The position numbers and the translations under genes were made by a program. A stretch of DNA of 64,000 nucleotides from positions 44,327,624 to 44,391,623 of the forward strand of contig CM055900.1 in NCBI GenBank assembly GCA_029582155.1, given 5' to 3'. The stretch is from Panopea generosa. Its lineage: Eukaryota; Mollusca; Bivalvia; Adapedonta; Hiatellidae. Below are positions 11,566 through 23,639 of this stretch, one piece after another (position 1 is the stretch's first letter; each line of letters starts with the position of its first letter). The notes below the pieces were generated by a model, which worked only from the letters and a program-made list of their open reading frames with translations, was not told the origin of the DNA and made no database searches.

Positions 11566-14500
11566 ACATATATCAATAAAACAGGACATATGTATCAAAT
11601 AGATTGTATACATGTTTTAACAAAACTGCAGTTATATATAAATTATAAGATGGTCGATATATCCTTCCGTATATATCAACATATTTATAGAAATACGGAG
11701 ATATATTCTAGTATAACAGATGTAAAAGCCAGCTTGTATTGATTAACACACACTTGAAGGAACATGAAATAGGTGTATGTTTGAAAAAAGACTAAAGAAT
11801 TACTAATATTTTATAAACGTCTTTTTTTAAGGTGAATAGGACCGTTTTGTATGAAGAAATACATCTGTTTATCTGGTATTAAAATAAAGAGCATTGATTA
11901 TAAAACGTTTATTTGCCTCTTGTTATAGGTTTATTCATCATAAATGTAAAATATCAGTTAATCAATTGTCGTTATCTTCATGTTCTGGTTGAGGTGTGAC
12001 AGATGTAATTGAGTTCAATTAATGTAAAGTCGTTAAATAAAGGGAAGGTCAATATTGTATATTAGCCAGCTGCTAACAGTAGTAAAAGTTTTATAGAAAT
12101 ATTTTCATTATTTTATTTCAAGTACATGGCACGGATAATACGGTTATGAATAATTAATTAGCTATACACAATTTGAATAAATCCCATCAATGAAGAGCAG
12201 TATGTAAGGGTTGAAGACAGTGGGACTGTGTGTGCAGAATGTAAATAACTAGTTGTATAATTTTTAAGGGCATTTAACACTACAATCAACATATATTTAC
12301 AGGTTATTTATGGTACAACACGCATACAGTGGTACATGCACTTGAGAACTCGGCCACAGATAAGCCGACTAACTCTGAAACAAATTGGTATGTGATTAAA
12401 TTATAAGTAAGTGTTGATAAAGAGAGGGTATCTCAAATGTCGGTCACATATTTAATCTTGCTCTCATAGTCGTGATTATTTCTCGTTTTGCTTTAGAACT
12501 TTACAGCTGTATGCAACTGCTGGACGTATATTGACTTCTTTCAAAGGCATTGTAGCTTTTTTTACTATTCATTTGGACGGTAGATATCAAGTCAAAACGT
12601 TAATTATTATTAAAAATGTTTACGCCTTTTATTCACAACACTACTCTCTCAAATATTGAATTCCATTAAGCTTAATCATGAATGGGATTCAACATCCAAT
12701 ATAAGTTTATATTGAAAATTATAGATGGTTACAATTAAACTGATCAGAGTGAGCTAATATCTCATAAATATGCTATAAATAACCAACATCCTCTTGAATA
12801 CTTCGATTGACCTTGGCTCGAACCACATCTTCACCTTCGTGGTGACGTTAAACTTGCGTCATGAACAATTCAGTCATAGTGGACATTAACTGCGATGCCT
12901 GAGAATACATTCACATATTCCGTTCTTTTAAAAAAACTATTTTATTTACTACTTACCTATTTAACAGTACAAAACTCATATGTTAGATAATTTAATTGAA
13001 CATATCTAGTACTTTATTTATACATATAGTAAAATACATTATATGTAAAAAATAGAAAATATATTTTATAATAATTACTTCAATTGCGTATGTGAACACT
13101 ATTTTAATAATATTCTATACATGTATATATATACATGTATATACTTAGCATGAGAGAAAGATATGTTTTAATCAATTGTTTTTCAATTCCTATTGAAACC
13201 CAACTGGAATGGTTTTATCTTTAAAAAATATTATATTGAAAAGTAAACCATATACCGAAAATACAAACTCAAAAAACAATTCTATATATTGATCTACAAT
13301 GCATTTGTTGTCCCTATTTGATATTTGTGTAGCTATTCTAGTATCAATTTACACCACAATACAATACAACCATTCATAAGGTATACATTTTATCTATAAA
13401 AATATTTTATATATTTATAAAAAAAGTCATTTAAAATTTATACACATGCACAATCTATTAAAACAAAATGAACAACACCTGGTGCTCTAAAATAATGCTT
13501 TTGCTAAAACGTTAATGATTTTTAATTAAATATAAAAACTGGTTAATGACGGTTTTATAAAGGAGTAAAATTATTATAGTTCGTTTAATATGTATCTGTA
13601 GATTACAGTATGGAAAGGAAACTTCTAACCAAGTTATTGTTGGGGAGCTTCCATCGACCGATAAACGTGTACAATATTTTTTATTCAGACTATTGAATTA
13701 TTTTATAATATAAAACTTAATGTGAACAGTTCAACATATGTTTGACTATGTGAATTATATAAATGTTGTACGCCGATGCTTTACAACATGAATGCTCATA
13801 TACTCAAAAGCCTATAGTTTACCTTACCTCTATTGGATATCAATGGGTATTGGCGTTTCTAAGCGTTTAAGCGTTTTAATGTCATATTGTACCCCAAAAC
13901 ACGTGCCCCGTATTGCATGTTGCAGCATGGTGTCTTGTGTTTGAAGTATACAATTTAATACACAGTAACTTGTTTTTTATACTTGGACGTGCCATAGTAT
14001 CACATACATGCTTATTACGACACGTGCAGCACACTCTTACACATATCTTCACATGATGGCAACGTTGATAATTCAGCAATTATAATTCCATGATAATATT
14101 CGAATTTAATTTGACTTCGAATTATTCATGGTTTTGTAAAAGAAATTTAATGTCAAAATGTAATTAACAAATCGTCGTGGCAGTCTGTTTGGCCATGTAA
14201 ATCATCTGTCATGGCATTTACATGGCGAAATTGCCGTCTTTGGACGAGTGACTGCGGTAACAGTTTCATAATGTGGCGTTCTATAATACTATAATACTAT
14301 CTGTTTTTGTTTCAATCCATTATATACTATTTATGAGTTCAAGACGATGGCAGAAAAAAGTAACGTCCGTGTCCCCGCATTTAACTATGATACGACCTTA
14401 TACGTCGCCCATTAGTCTTAATACGATATGACCTGCAAGTCATCCGGGTCATTGCATTGATGACCACATAGTACTTGTGTATACTATTTCTTGATACGTG

Positions 14501-17500
14501 TAGTCTTTTCTTGAAATCATAATAACACCAACAGTACCAATGATTTTCAGGTTATAATATATAATATATATATATTTATTACCTCCACTGGATGGAGAAC
14601 GATATGTTATAATGTTATAATACTGACATTGCTCTGTCACATTGCTTTAATGCTTTCGATATTGTTTTTTCTCGCGTCAAAATGTATTTGAAAAAAAAAT
14701 CTTCCGAGTCTAGGAATATAGATGTCGTTTTACAGCACTGACAAATTTCCTCATTTCAGTCATTTTTACATATTTTCAAATCAGCAATTAATACAGAAGA
14801 AGCCAGCAAGATGGATAAATGAGAGTATAATTCATCAGGAGCTGTCGTATAAGTTAATTTCTATAATGAACATCAGCGTAACACTTGTAACGGAACATAA
14901 TTTAGCATTATTGGCAATGCATTGTTCAACAAGAGACTTTACGTAATATGTTATCTCATATATTGAATTTTAAGAAACACAAAAAGCCAAATAAAAGCTG
15001 TTGAAGTGTCTAGAAACAATTTTATTTTCAACTGCTTTCCAATCGTCTAAAACATTACTAACCCTCAACCATAGACATTTAACTACCCATTCGTGTGTGA
15101 ATAAGAACATACTCATGGACAGAAGGACGGACGGACCAATCGGCAGCTATATGAGCGCCCGTTGTAAGCATTACAAAAGAAATAAAGCTATAATTGGTAA
15201 ATAAAAAACAGAAACATAATTAGACCTTAAAAAGTAATTCTGTGTTAAGCCAGTCAGATATATAATTGATGCTGTTAAACTTTTTTGTTTTACCTTAACT
15301 GGAAACTACTGGTAACTGTTCGATCCAAAATAAGTAAGTATTACTAAATAAAGTATTTATCATTAACCAGAAACTACTAAATAACATTCTATATAACAGT
15401 TTATTTTTGATTAAGCACATTACAAACCTTATCATCAAAAAAATAACATGTCAATACATGTGCATGCATGGAGAAAATGAAAATACATGCAGCATTCACA
15501 CATAGGTTAACACTCAATCAAACAAAAGAATACCATTCAGGTCAATTAAAAATAATAATGTGATTAAAATGATTTTGAAGACAAGTCTTTTTATATCCCT
15601 TTATTTTAGCTTTAATTATACCCGGATAACAATTTAGAAAAAGAAAGAGATCAGTAAAATTTATATGAAGATATTTGTTATGCGAGTCCCGATTCCATTA
15701 GATGCTAGTAATTAGTTTTAAAGCAGTTACTAACGTTGTTATCATGCTGTGTATTAAATGTCCGTCGCACCTTAAAAAGTTTAAGAACATATTGAAATAG
15801 TATTTCCCTTTATACGCACAGCCATGCATAACGTACCGATTTAATTTGAGCACTTTTATTTTTTCAAAAATTATGTAAACTAAATAGTCAACTAAATATA
15901 TTTTGTTCAAAACTATTTATCTTATTCGTTTTTTCAGTTTTGCTTGTTCTTTTCGCGGTTAGTTAAAAAGCAAATAAACCATATAATTATGTAAATACTC
16001 GTCACTCCCATTTGGTACAATCGTATGACTTAACTATATTCTTCTTTTGAAATGAAATACTTACATTTCCCTCTTCTGCTGTGCAAACGTCAGAGTTGTC
16101 ATCTACAATGTAATAAAATAGACACAGACAGGAAAAAACTAAACTGTAATCTACATCGCCTTGTAAAATAATACCAAAAAATATTCCATATGGAAATTCT
16201 GGCTAAGGAACCTTACCGTAAATCAGTAGCAGGGTAAAATATTTGCATATTTCAAATCGGTTAATGTAGGGAATAACAAACAAACTTCATTTCCAATACA
16301 TTCGGTGTTCGTTCATTTGGTTTACGAAAGTGCTGTTACAGATATGCCTTCAAATGATCCCTTTTTAATATAACTCATTACCGTATTGCATCTTATGAGA
16401 TACATGAAGTGGGTTCTAAATTTTTTATAAAACATACTGCTACACTTGTGTTAGTTTGGTTTTAAAAATGTTTTTTAAACAGTAATGTGATGTAAATAAT
16501 GCAGTTACCGTGGGTACTATCTTTTCTGGAAATAGTATTTCCGTGATGATGAAATAGATAAGTTGTCATGAACGGTCTGTACTTTGATAATTAGGCGCTC
16601 AGGGACTTACTACAGACGTGTTGAATGTGGGCGAACGGTTGTGGGTTAATGAAAATACGTGCATCCGACAATCGCGACCTGATTTATATTGCTTCTATTT
16701 ATTTAAGACTCGCCTCTTAGTACTGAGTTCCCAAAACAAGGTTTTTCAAACATGTGTAAATATTTCTTTAGAAGGAAATAGTATTCAAAGAACACTGTCA
16801 CAACAATAACCCGTAATGTATCAAACAGTGGCAATTAGGTTTCCCGTCTGAATGGCCACAAAAAGCTTGTTCTGGATAAGCCAATATCGCTGTTTCTCCC
16901 GCGACTATGTCTTATGACATTTTGAATGGGCAAACATTACATATTGTCAAGTTTTTGAAATTGATTGCAATCTGTAGGGATGTTTTCAGATTTGTTTTCC
17001 ATATACCTTGTTTATTTCTGTCTTTTACATAAATGACGTGACTCAACCAGATGACTACAGAACATTTAACTTTAACTACGAAATGGTACTTGTATGGCAA
17101 CAATATGTCATCTCGTAATTAAATTGGTATGATTATTACTTATTAAACTCTGACACACATTTGGTATAAGTCACATTTATAATTTAGTGCTTATCCTAAC
17201 CATAGTTTCCAACCATTTCACGTATATATTGCCAATGGCATAGTTATATTAGGCAGCTACTTACATAATGGTACTTTTAAATAGCGGTAGTTTACGAAAG
17301 TTTACAATTTCGTAGCGTACACTTTTATATTATGCGTTTAAATGTCAGGAAAGCTCCACAATACCACAGCGCTTATAAAATTGTTCAAGGTGTGACACGA
17401 CGGTTATAAAACGGCCCCAGGAACGCACAATGTGTTATCAGTAAGCGATTATTTGGCTGAAGTTTGTAAGCGCAATGTCCTGAGTACATCAGATTACTAA

Positions 17501-19054
17501 TGTCGACATCAGGGGTCGTATTATTAATGACAACATCAAGGTTACGGGGTTGAATATATACAATATATCAGGCGAAAGCTTCAATATACTAATGTAAACA
17601 TCAAAAACTAACATGTCGATGCCACTTTCTGGCGTTTACAGCCAGACAACCGCTTAATAATATCTCCATAACAATTTCAATAAGTGACTTATAGAAGACG
17701 TCGGTGATGATATAATAAATGAGACATTATTTATTCCTGATATTGACTTGTTAAATGGCTATCTGACTATAATGACCATAACCAATATTGTTGATTTCTG
17801 ATGTTTTTACAAACATATACAGTATAGATATAAAATTGAGTAAATAAAACAAACTCTGAAAGAGGAAATAAAAGGCAATTGGACTGCCCAATCTAATCCA
17901 TTATCAATTTACTCTAGTATATAAAAAATAAAATTTTAATTGATATAAAACATTTAGTTATACATTAATATTTCTGAGATTGGATTATTGATAAAATTGT
18001 ATTGTATACCAATTTGCTAGACTTCGTTTGTTTTACAGTTTGCCGTGCATGCTATGCGACTTAAAATCCTAATGTCAGGCCTATCCCATAATCCCTTATA
18101 TCAGGCCTATCCCAAAATCGTATTATTACCCGAACTTCAAAAATATTGTTGTATTCTTTTAACAATGAGTCAAAGTTGACAGATTTATATACCAGATATT
18201 GTTTCAGTAAGATATCGTGTATTGAACCACAGCCATATTTTTGTTCCCGCGCGTAATAAGATGAATTAATTTATACATATGTAATTGCCATAAATAACAA
18301 ATGGGTCAGGAAAATAAATGGTGTCAAATTGCTTGTTTTACAATCCATCGCATTGATACCAATGTCATACCTTAATTTTGCAAAGGTTTACGATGTTTTG
18401 TATAGCGAGATTGTAGTGTTTTGAAAATATAAATTTGCCATTTTTTACCCCGCGGTTTGCTCGTCTCGTGAGATGCAAATCTGGAGGCCATATCCAGTAT
18501 AAATCCTGAGATAAAGCGTCTAAAATGAATGAGAATTTGCAGTACGCGAGTTTGTGACTCTATAACCAAGTCCGGAAATCTGATAGGTTAGCAACGAATG
18601 CAATGATTTATAGTCTTAACGATGTTATATCCGAATAATCTTACAGAAATTATATGTACAAATAGGAAAACCTTCTCGGAATTTGTATAAAACACGATAC
18701 TCCTCAAGATATCAGATACATGTGTATATCTAGCATTAAATTTGTATTAGCTTCATCAAGTCAACACAGCCAAACTGGTAAAACAATTAAATAGTTTTGT
18801 TTCATTTGTATGAGCTAAATCAAACTAATTCTTATCTTGTCCGTCCGTGGGTTAATGGTCTTGAATTGATGTTATTGTCGGTACAAATGTCTTTTCCAAA
18901 GTGCGATATGATTCGTAGAAATGTTCAATATTGCCCGAGTTAATGCCTTTGTATTGATTGAAGGTGACATTAATTAGTGACTATTGCTATGTAAGTTTGT
19001 TTCAAGGCCTAACTTAAAAATCATCTCCCGTACATGATGGTAGCAAGATTTTAC
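11566..19054. other. Long AT-rich spacer
   Basis: About 7.5 kb with no supportable gene on either strand. Short frames (for example 13882-14079 minus and 14722-14946 plus) show no motif and no splice-like continuation. A 26-bp AT-only palindrome at about 13116-13141 and a short direct repeat containing TCAGGCCTATCCC near 18077-18115 are the only local structures noticed. No tRNA boxes were seen. Confidence 0.5.
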
Positions 19055-19444
19055 GTCGAAGAAATTAGAGTTGTGTGAAGCGGTTGTGCATTATTTTTGT
19101 ACAAAATCCATAAAATATTTTCCTGTGCATTTGAGAACATTATCATGGTTTCTTTAAAGTTTATATGACGTTGGATACTGCTTGTTGAAGCTTGCACATT
19201 TTAAAGATGCGTAGTGATACACTGCAAATGGGTAGAGTTGTCTGAAAATGAAGGGGTGTCATCAAACCACCATTATTATGAAAAAGCAGCCTTGTCAACC
19301 AAATGTTTTTTCTGCATAATCGGACCAACAGAGGACTATCTATGAGAACAAGGCCCTTTTAAAACCATTGGTAATGTATCAAGTGTTCCAGAAGTGCATT
19401 TCTCTATATGTAGAACAGAGCGAAATTAATTGCTGTGTGAGACA
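19055..19444 (+). repeat. Left flank of composite repeat, copy 1
   Basis: This segment matches 21880-22050 in two blocks. One is around TGTGAAGCGGTTGTGCATTA, continuing to GCATTTGAGAACATT. The other is around AGTGCATTTCTCTATATG, continuing to AAATTAATTGCTGTGTGAGA. The copy at 19055 carries about 220 bp between the blocks that is absent from the other copy. In both places the match stops where a minisatellite starts, although the two minisatellites have unrelated units. This suggests one dispersed element with a tandem-repeat core that differs between copies. Confidence 0.7.
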
Positions 19445-19456
19445 TTAAAAAACCTG

Positions 19457-19995
19457 ATCATGGTCAAAAGTCGAAACTACGATGGTGAAAAGTCGAAACT
19501 TCGATATGAAAAGTCAAAACAACGATTGTAAAAAGACTAAACAATGATGGTGAAAATTTGAAATTACGATGGTGAAAAGCCGAAACAACGATGGTGAAAA
19601 GTAAAAAAAAACGATGGTGAAAAGTCGAAACTACGTTGTGAAAAGCCGAAACCACGATAGTAAATAGACGAAACAACGATGGTAAAAAGCCGATACTACG
19701 ATGGGGAATAGTTGAAATAACGATGGTAAAAAGTCGAAACTACGATTTGAAAAGACGAAACAACAATGGTGAATAATCGAAACTACGATGGTAAAAAATC
19801 GAAACTAAGATAGTGAAAAGCCGAAACTACGATGTTGAAACGACAAAATCATTCAACTTTTCACTATCGTAGTTTTGACCTTTCTACTTCTGACCATCTT
19901 AGTTTCGACTTTTCACCATAATCGTAGTTTCGGCTTTTCATCGTCGTAGTTTCGTTGTTTCGTCTTCTAATCATCGTAGTGTGGTTGTTTCGTTG
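19457..19995. repeat. 22-bp minisatellite with an orientation switch
   Basis: From 19457 to about 19850 the unit AAACTACGATGGTGAAAAGT plus CG is repeated head to tail about 17 times with many small changes. From about 19852 to 19995 the same unit occurs in reverse complement (CGTAGTTTCGACTTTTCACC) for about six units. The array is therefore an imperfect inverted repeat of a minisatellite and could fold into a long hairpin. The minus-strand open frame at 19464-19676 (period about 7 residues) is a by-product. Confidence 0.9.
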
Positions 19996-21879
19996 TTTCA
20001 ACTTGACTTAACTAAAACAAATATGCCACGATTGCCCGTAGTATTTGAAACATGTACATGGCAAACTTAATGAATTTTAATGTGAAAACCCGATGATTTT
20101 GAGAGAAATATTGACTGAAGCTGTCGCACATACTAAATGAAATTTGAAGATAAAGCATTGAAACAAATAGGACAATGAGACTGAACAGTTAAAAAAATGT
20201 CATGAAAATGTTGTAATCAGGATTCATACCACAAAATGAGATCATCTATTTAACTAAAAAAAATTGAAAGTCACATTGAGAGACAATGATGCTAATCATA
20301 ACAATACCCTATCAAGACTATTCACTGCATACAGATTTTATGATTCTTGAAAGTAAAACTATGTTTATTTGGTCAGAAATCCAGTATTTATTGTAATATT
20401 CATGACCCACCCGCTTAAAATAGGTATTTGTTTCCATTCTTCAGCGCATGCCTTTTGATAATACGATTGGTCACTTATGAGTGATGTTGTTTATATGTCT
20501 CTGTTATCCAATAAAATTTAATATCAAGTTGACCATGAATTATGCGAAATATCCTGTTCCATTTTTTTACATTGATAATTGTTATAAACAGCTCTATATC
20601 TATTTTTAAATTTACCGACCGCTTAAATGTCTCGTTTATTTTTATTGGTAAAGCGTATGATTGTTTGCTGTAACATTTTTCTCCAAATAATTGTTATTCA
20701 TGCAGCTAGGTCTGACTGAAATATTTCTACCTACTCTGGACATTCTGGTAAACGATAATAAGCGACATCTTTTAAATGACACGAAGCAACTTGCGTTACA
20801 ATTTCTCAGCATTTAGCTAACCGGTGCGTGAAACTACTATACTATCAACTGATTTCTTTCCGTTGTTCTTTTTTTTCAAACAAAAATACATGAACAGATG
20901 CTTGTGATAAAACAAATAGATACTTCAAATTAAAATTGTTTTTTCACCATCCATTATTGAAAGTGTACAATATTTTTCTCGACATTCAACAGTATAGCAC
21001 TCTGTAATATGACAATTTCTAATTTTCATATGATTAATGCAATAACTTTATTTTGATGGTCCATTATCTGCTGATAGTTTTGGAAAATCTGTAAACTAAC
21101 TCATCAGTCTGTAAACTATTCTTTCGACAAGTATTTCTTAACCCCGATAATTTCATATATATTTATTTAAATCTGTATTGTCGTAAATAGACAGGTTAAG
21201 CAACCGTCTTTTTGGAATGTGATAAGCCTCCAAGTCAGCTATATCCATATTATGTTTATATATATATATATATATATAGTATTGGAATTAAGTATAATAA
21301 ATTATACATAATAAATATCTCAATTGGTGAGATATCTCATCATGGTCGATAATGAATCTAATGCATGCACACAAGTATGTTTTTCATGTATATATTGAAA
21401 AAGGGGAAATGGTAAGTGTCAGTGATATGCAAATTATTTTTGGGTACCTAAAAACAGTAATATGTGTCTGTTATAGATATTAAAAGTCAATTATTGTTGG
21501 GTATCTACAAACATTAATATTTGTTTGTTATAGATATAAAAAGTCAAATACATGTATATACAGAGCATTATTTGTTGAAAAACAACTATTTATCTATATA
21601 CTAGTATTGGCATATATGAGCATGCATTAAGACACTTTAGTTATGTAATGTTGCATATACAATAATCGGTTTTCGAGTTGTCCGAAATTGATTAAAGCAT
21701 GTGCGACCGCCTTCTTATTGTGGTGCATCAATTTAAATATAATGAATTCAAATGACGTATTTTTATATTTAGAAATGGTTGAAGTTCGAAATAGATTTCA
21801 GTCATATATTATGACATGTCTACTCTTCAATGTCTCACATAAAGATTACATCCTGTACATGACGATTGAATGTTTCTAA
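19996..21879. other. AT-rich spacer with a TA tract
   Basis: No gene is seen. A short (TA)n tract lies at about 21255-21282. The plus-strand frame at 21688-21879 has no recognisable motif. Confidence 0.5.
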
Positions 21880-22050
21880 TGCCCCAGAAAATTGAGCTGT
21901 GTAAAGCGGTTGGGCATTATTTTTTGTTCAAAATGCTTAAAACTGTCATATTACTTTGTGCATATGAGAACATTGGAACATTTTCTTGATTTCTGCCAAG
22001 TGCTTTTTTATATGTTTAAAACAGTACAAAATTAATTGTTGTGGGAGACT
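21880..22050 (+). repeat. Left flank of composite repeat, copy 2 (shorter)
   Basis: This is the counterpart of 19055-19444. It contains TGTAAAGCGGTTGGGCATTA, GCATATGAGAACATTGG and AAATTAATTGTTGTGGGAGA. Its end, GAGACTTAAATATTACTTG, is already part of the first 54-bp unit of the following array. This suggests that the minisatellite grew from the edge of this flank. The middle of copy 1 is missing here. Confidence 0.7.
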
Positions 22051-22916
22051 TAAATATTACTTGATATTCATAAACTGTGTTTCCATCGGAATTTGTTTGG
22101 GACGTAAATATTACTAGATATTTATAAACTGTGTTTTCAACGGTATTTGTGTGAGATGTAAATATTACTTGGTATTTATAAACTGTGTTTCCATCGGTAT
22201 TTGTGTAAGACGTAAATATTACTTGGTATTTATAAACGGGGTTTCCATCGGTATTTGTATGAGACGTAAATATTACCTGACATTTATAAACGGGGTTCTC
22301 ATCGGTATTTGTGTGAGACGTAAATATTACTTGGTATTTATAAACAGTGTTTCCATCGGTATCTATGTGAGACGTAAATATTACTTGATATTAATAAACG
22401 GTGTTTCTATCGGTATTTGTATGAGACGTAAATATTAATTGGTATTTAAAAACGGTGTTTCCATCGGTATTTGTGTGAGACTTAAATATTACTTGGTATT
22501 TATAAACGGTGTTTCCATCGGTATCTATGTGAGACGTAAATATACCTTGATATTTATAAACGGTGTTTCCATCGGTTTTTGTGTGAGACGTAAATATAAC
22601 TTGGTATTTATAAACGGTGTTTTCATCGGTATCTATGTGAAACGTAAATATTACTTGATATTTATAAACGGTGTTTCCATCGGTATTTGTGTGGGACGTT
22701 AATATCACTCGATATTTATAAACTGTGTTTCCAGCGGTATTTGTGTGAGACGTATATTTTTTGGTATTTATAAACGGTGTTTCCATCGGTATCTGTGTGA
22801 GACGTAAATCTAACTTAATATTTATAAACGGTGTTTCCATCGGTTTTTGTGTGAGACGTAAATATTACTTGATATTTATAAACAGTTTTTCCATCGGTAT
22901 CTGTGTGAGACGTAAA
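22045..22916. repeat. 54-bp minisatellite, long copy
   Basis: About 16 head-to-tail copies of a 54-bp unit containing GTATTTATAAACGGTGTTTC and CATCGGTATTTGTGTGAGAC. Since 54 is a multiple of 3, both strands stay open. The plus strand reads an 18-residue repeat with FINGVSIGICVRRK, and the minus strand one with NTVYKYQVIFTSHTNTDG. The frames break at unit-length changes and lack any upstream gene context, so I treat them as non-coding. The same unit recurs at 26108-26345. Confidence 0.93.
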
Positions 22917-22929
22917 ACGATTTCTATGA

Positions 22930-23290
22930 GTTTTTGTTTTCCAATCACACTTTATGCAAAAATAAAAGGATTTTACTCTGCAAAATTAGTATAACTAATT
23001 AAGAGTGATTGAAGATAATGAAGCATGTAACCGTCTCCCACATCATTTAACACCTGAATGTAAATACAATGGCTAACTATCATATAATTGACATTATACA
23101 AAACACAAAAAATCAATATCATTAATACAGCATTGATTATTTTTCCAATAGCAATTCATATAGTTTTTTGATGTGTAATATCAATTTATAACTCTATTAA
23201 TTGTTTTCTAAACATATAAAACTACCAGCCCTGACTAAATGGATAACGTTCTTTATAGATCCAATAAGAAAGATCCTCAATTAAAGAGAT
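22930..23290 (+). repeat. Right flank of the 54-bp composite repeat, copy 1
   Basis: The stretch from TTCCAATCACACTTTATGCA to AATAAGAAAGATCCTCAATT is found again, well conserved with small indels, at about 26341-26705. In both places it directly follows the 54-bp array, so the array and flank were copied together. Here the flank ends in AAAGAGAT and abuts the 3' end of a Tc1/mariner remnant. Confidence 0.8.
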
Positions 23291-23305
23291 GGAAGTTCAC
23301 AAAAC

Positions 23306-23631
23306 TCAGTAACGAGTTTGGCCGCCGTTTGCATCTACTACAGACTGGCATCTCCGTCTCATACTTCGGATGAGACGCTGAATCCTGTATTGTGGGACGG
23401 CATCCGATTCGTCTATCAGTGCCTGCACTAACTGTGCCTTGTTGTTTATGAAGTGATGTCCTTGTACACACGCCACCCGAGCTGGTCCAATAAATGCTCA
23501 ATAGGGCTCTGGTCTGGCGAAAACGCTGTCCAGGACAGAACTTAAACGTTGTTTTGACCCTGGAATTCAGACGTTATTCTTGCTGAATATGGCCTAGCGT
23601 TGTTAAGTGACAAACCTGCCACTGGATACTT
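23306..23631 (-). pseudogene. Tc1/mariner transposase, C-terminal half remnant
   Basis: The minus strand reads NNARPYSARITSEF (the second catalytic Asp region, usually DNARPH, here with N for D). It continues with WTAFSPDQSPIEHLLDQLG (the third acidic-residue signature), then WRVYKDITS, and after a shift NKAQLVQALIDESDAVPQY, ending ANGGQTRY and TGA at 23306-23308. This C-terminus is where the family normally stops. Damage includes a TAA before VLSW, a frameshift after KDITS and the lost catalytic Asp. The sequence differs clearly from the remnant at 3.3-3.7 kb, so it is a second subfamily. The N-terminal part is absent. Confidence 0.88.
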
Positions 23632-23639
23632 AGACCTCG

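Noticed and set aside
13116-13141. 26-bp AT-only palindrome as a regulatory site
   Set aside because: Alternating TA sequence of this length is expected by chance in such AT-rich DNA.
22151-22994. 18-residue repeat proteins on both strands
   Set aside because: They are by-products of the 54-bp minisatellite. Both strands are open and neither has a start context.
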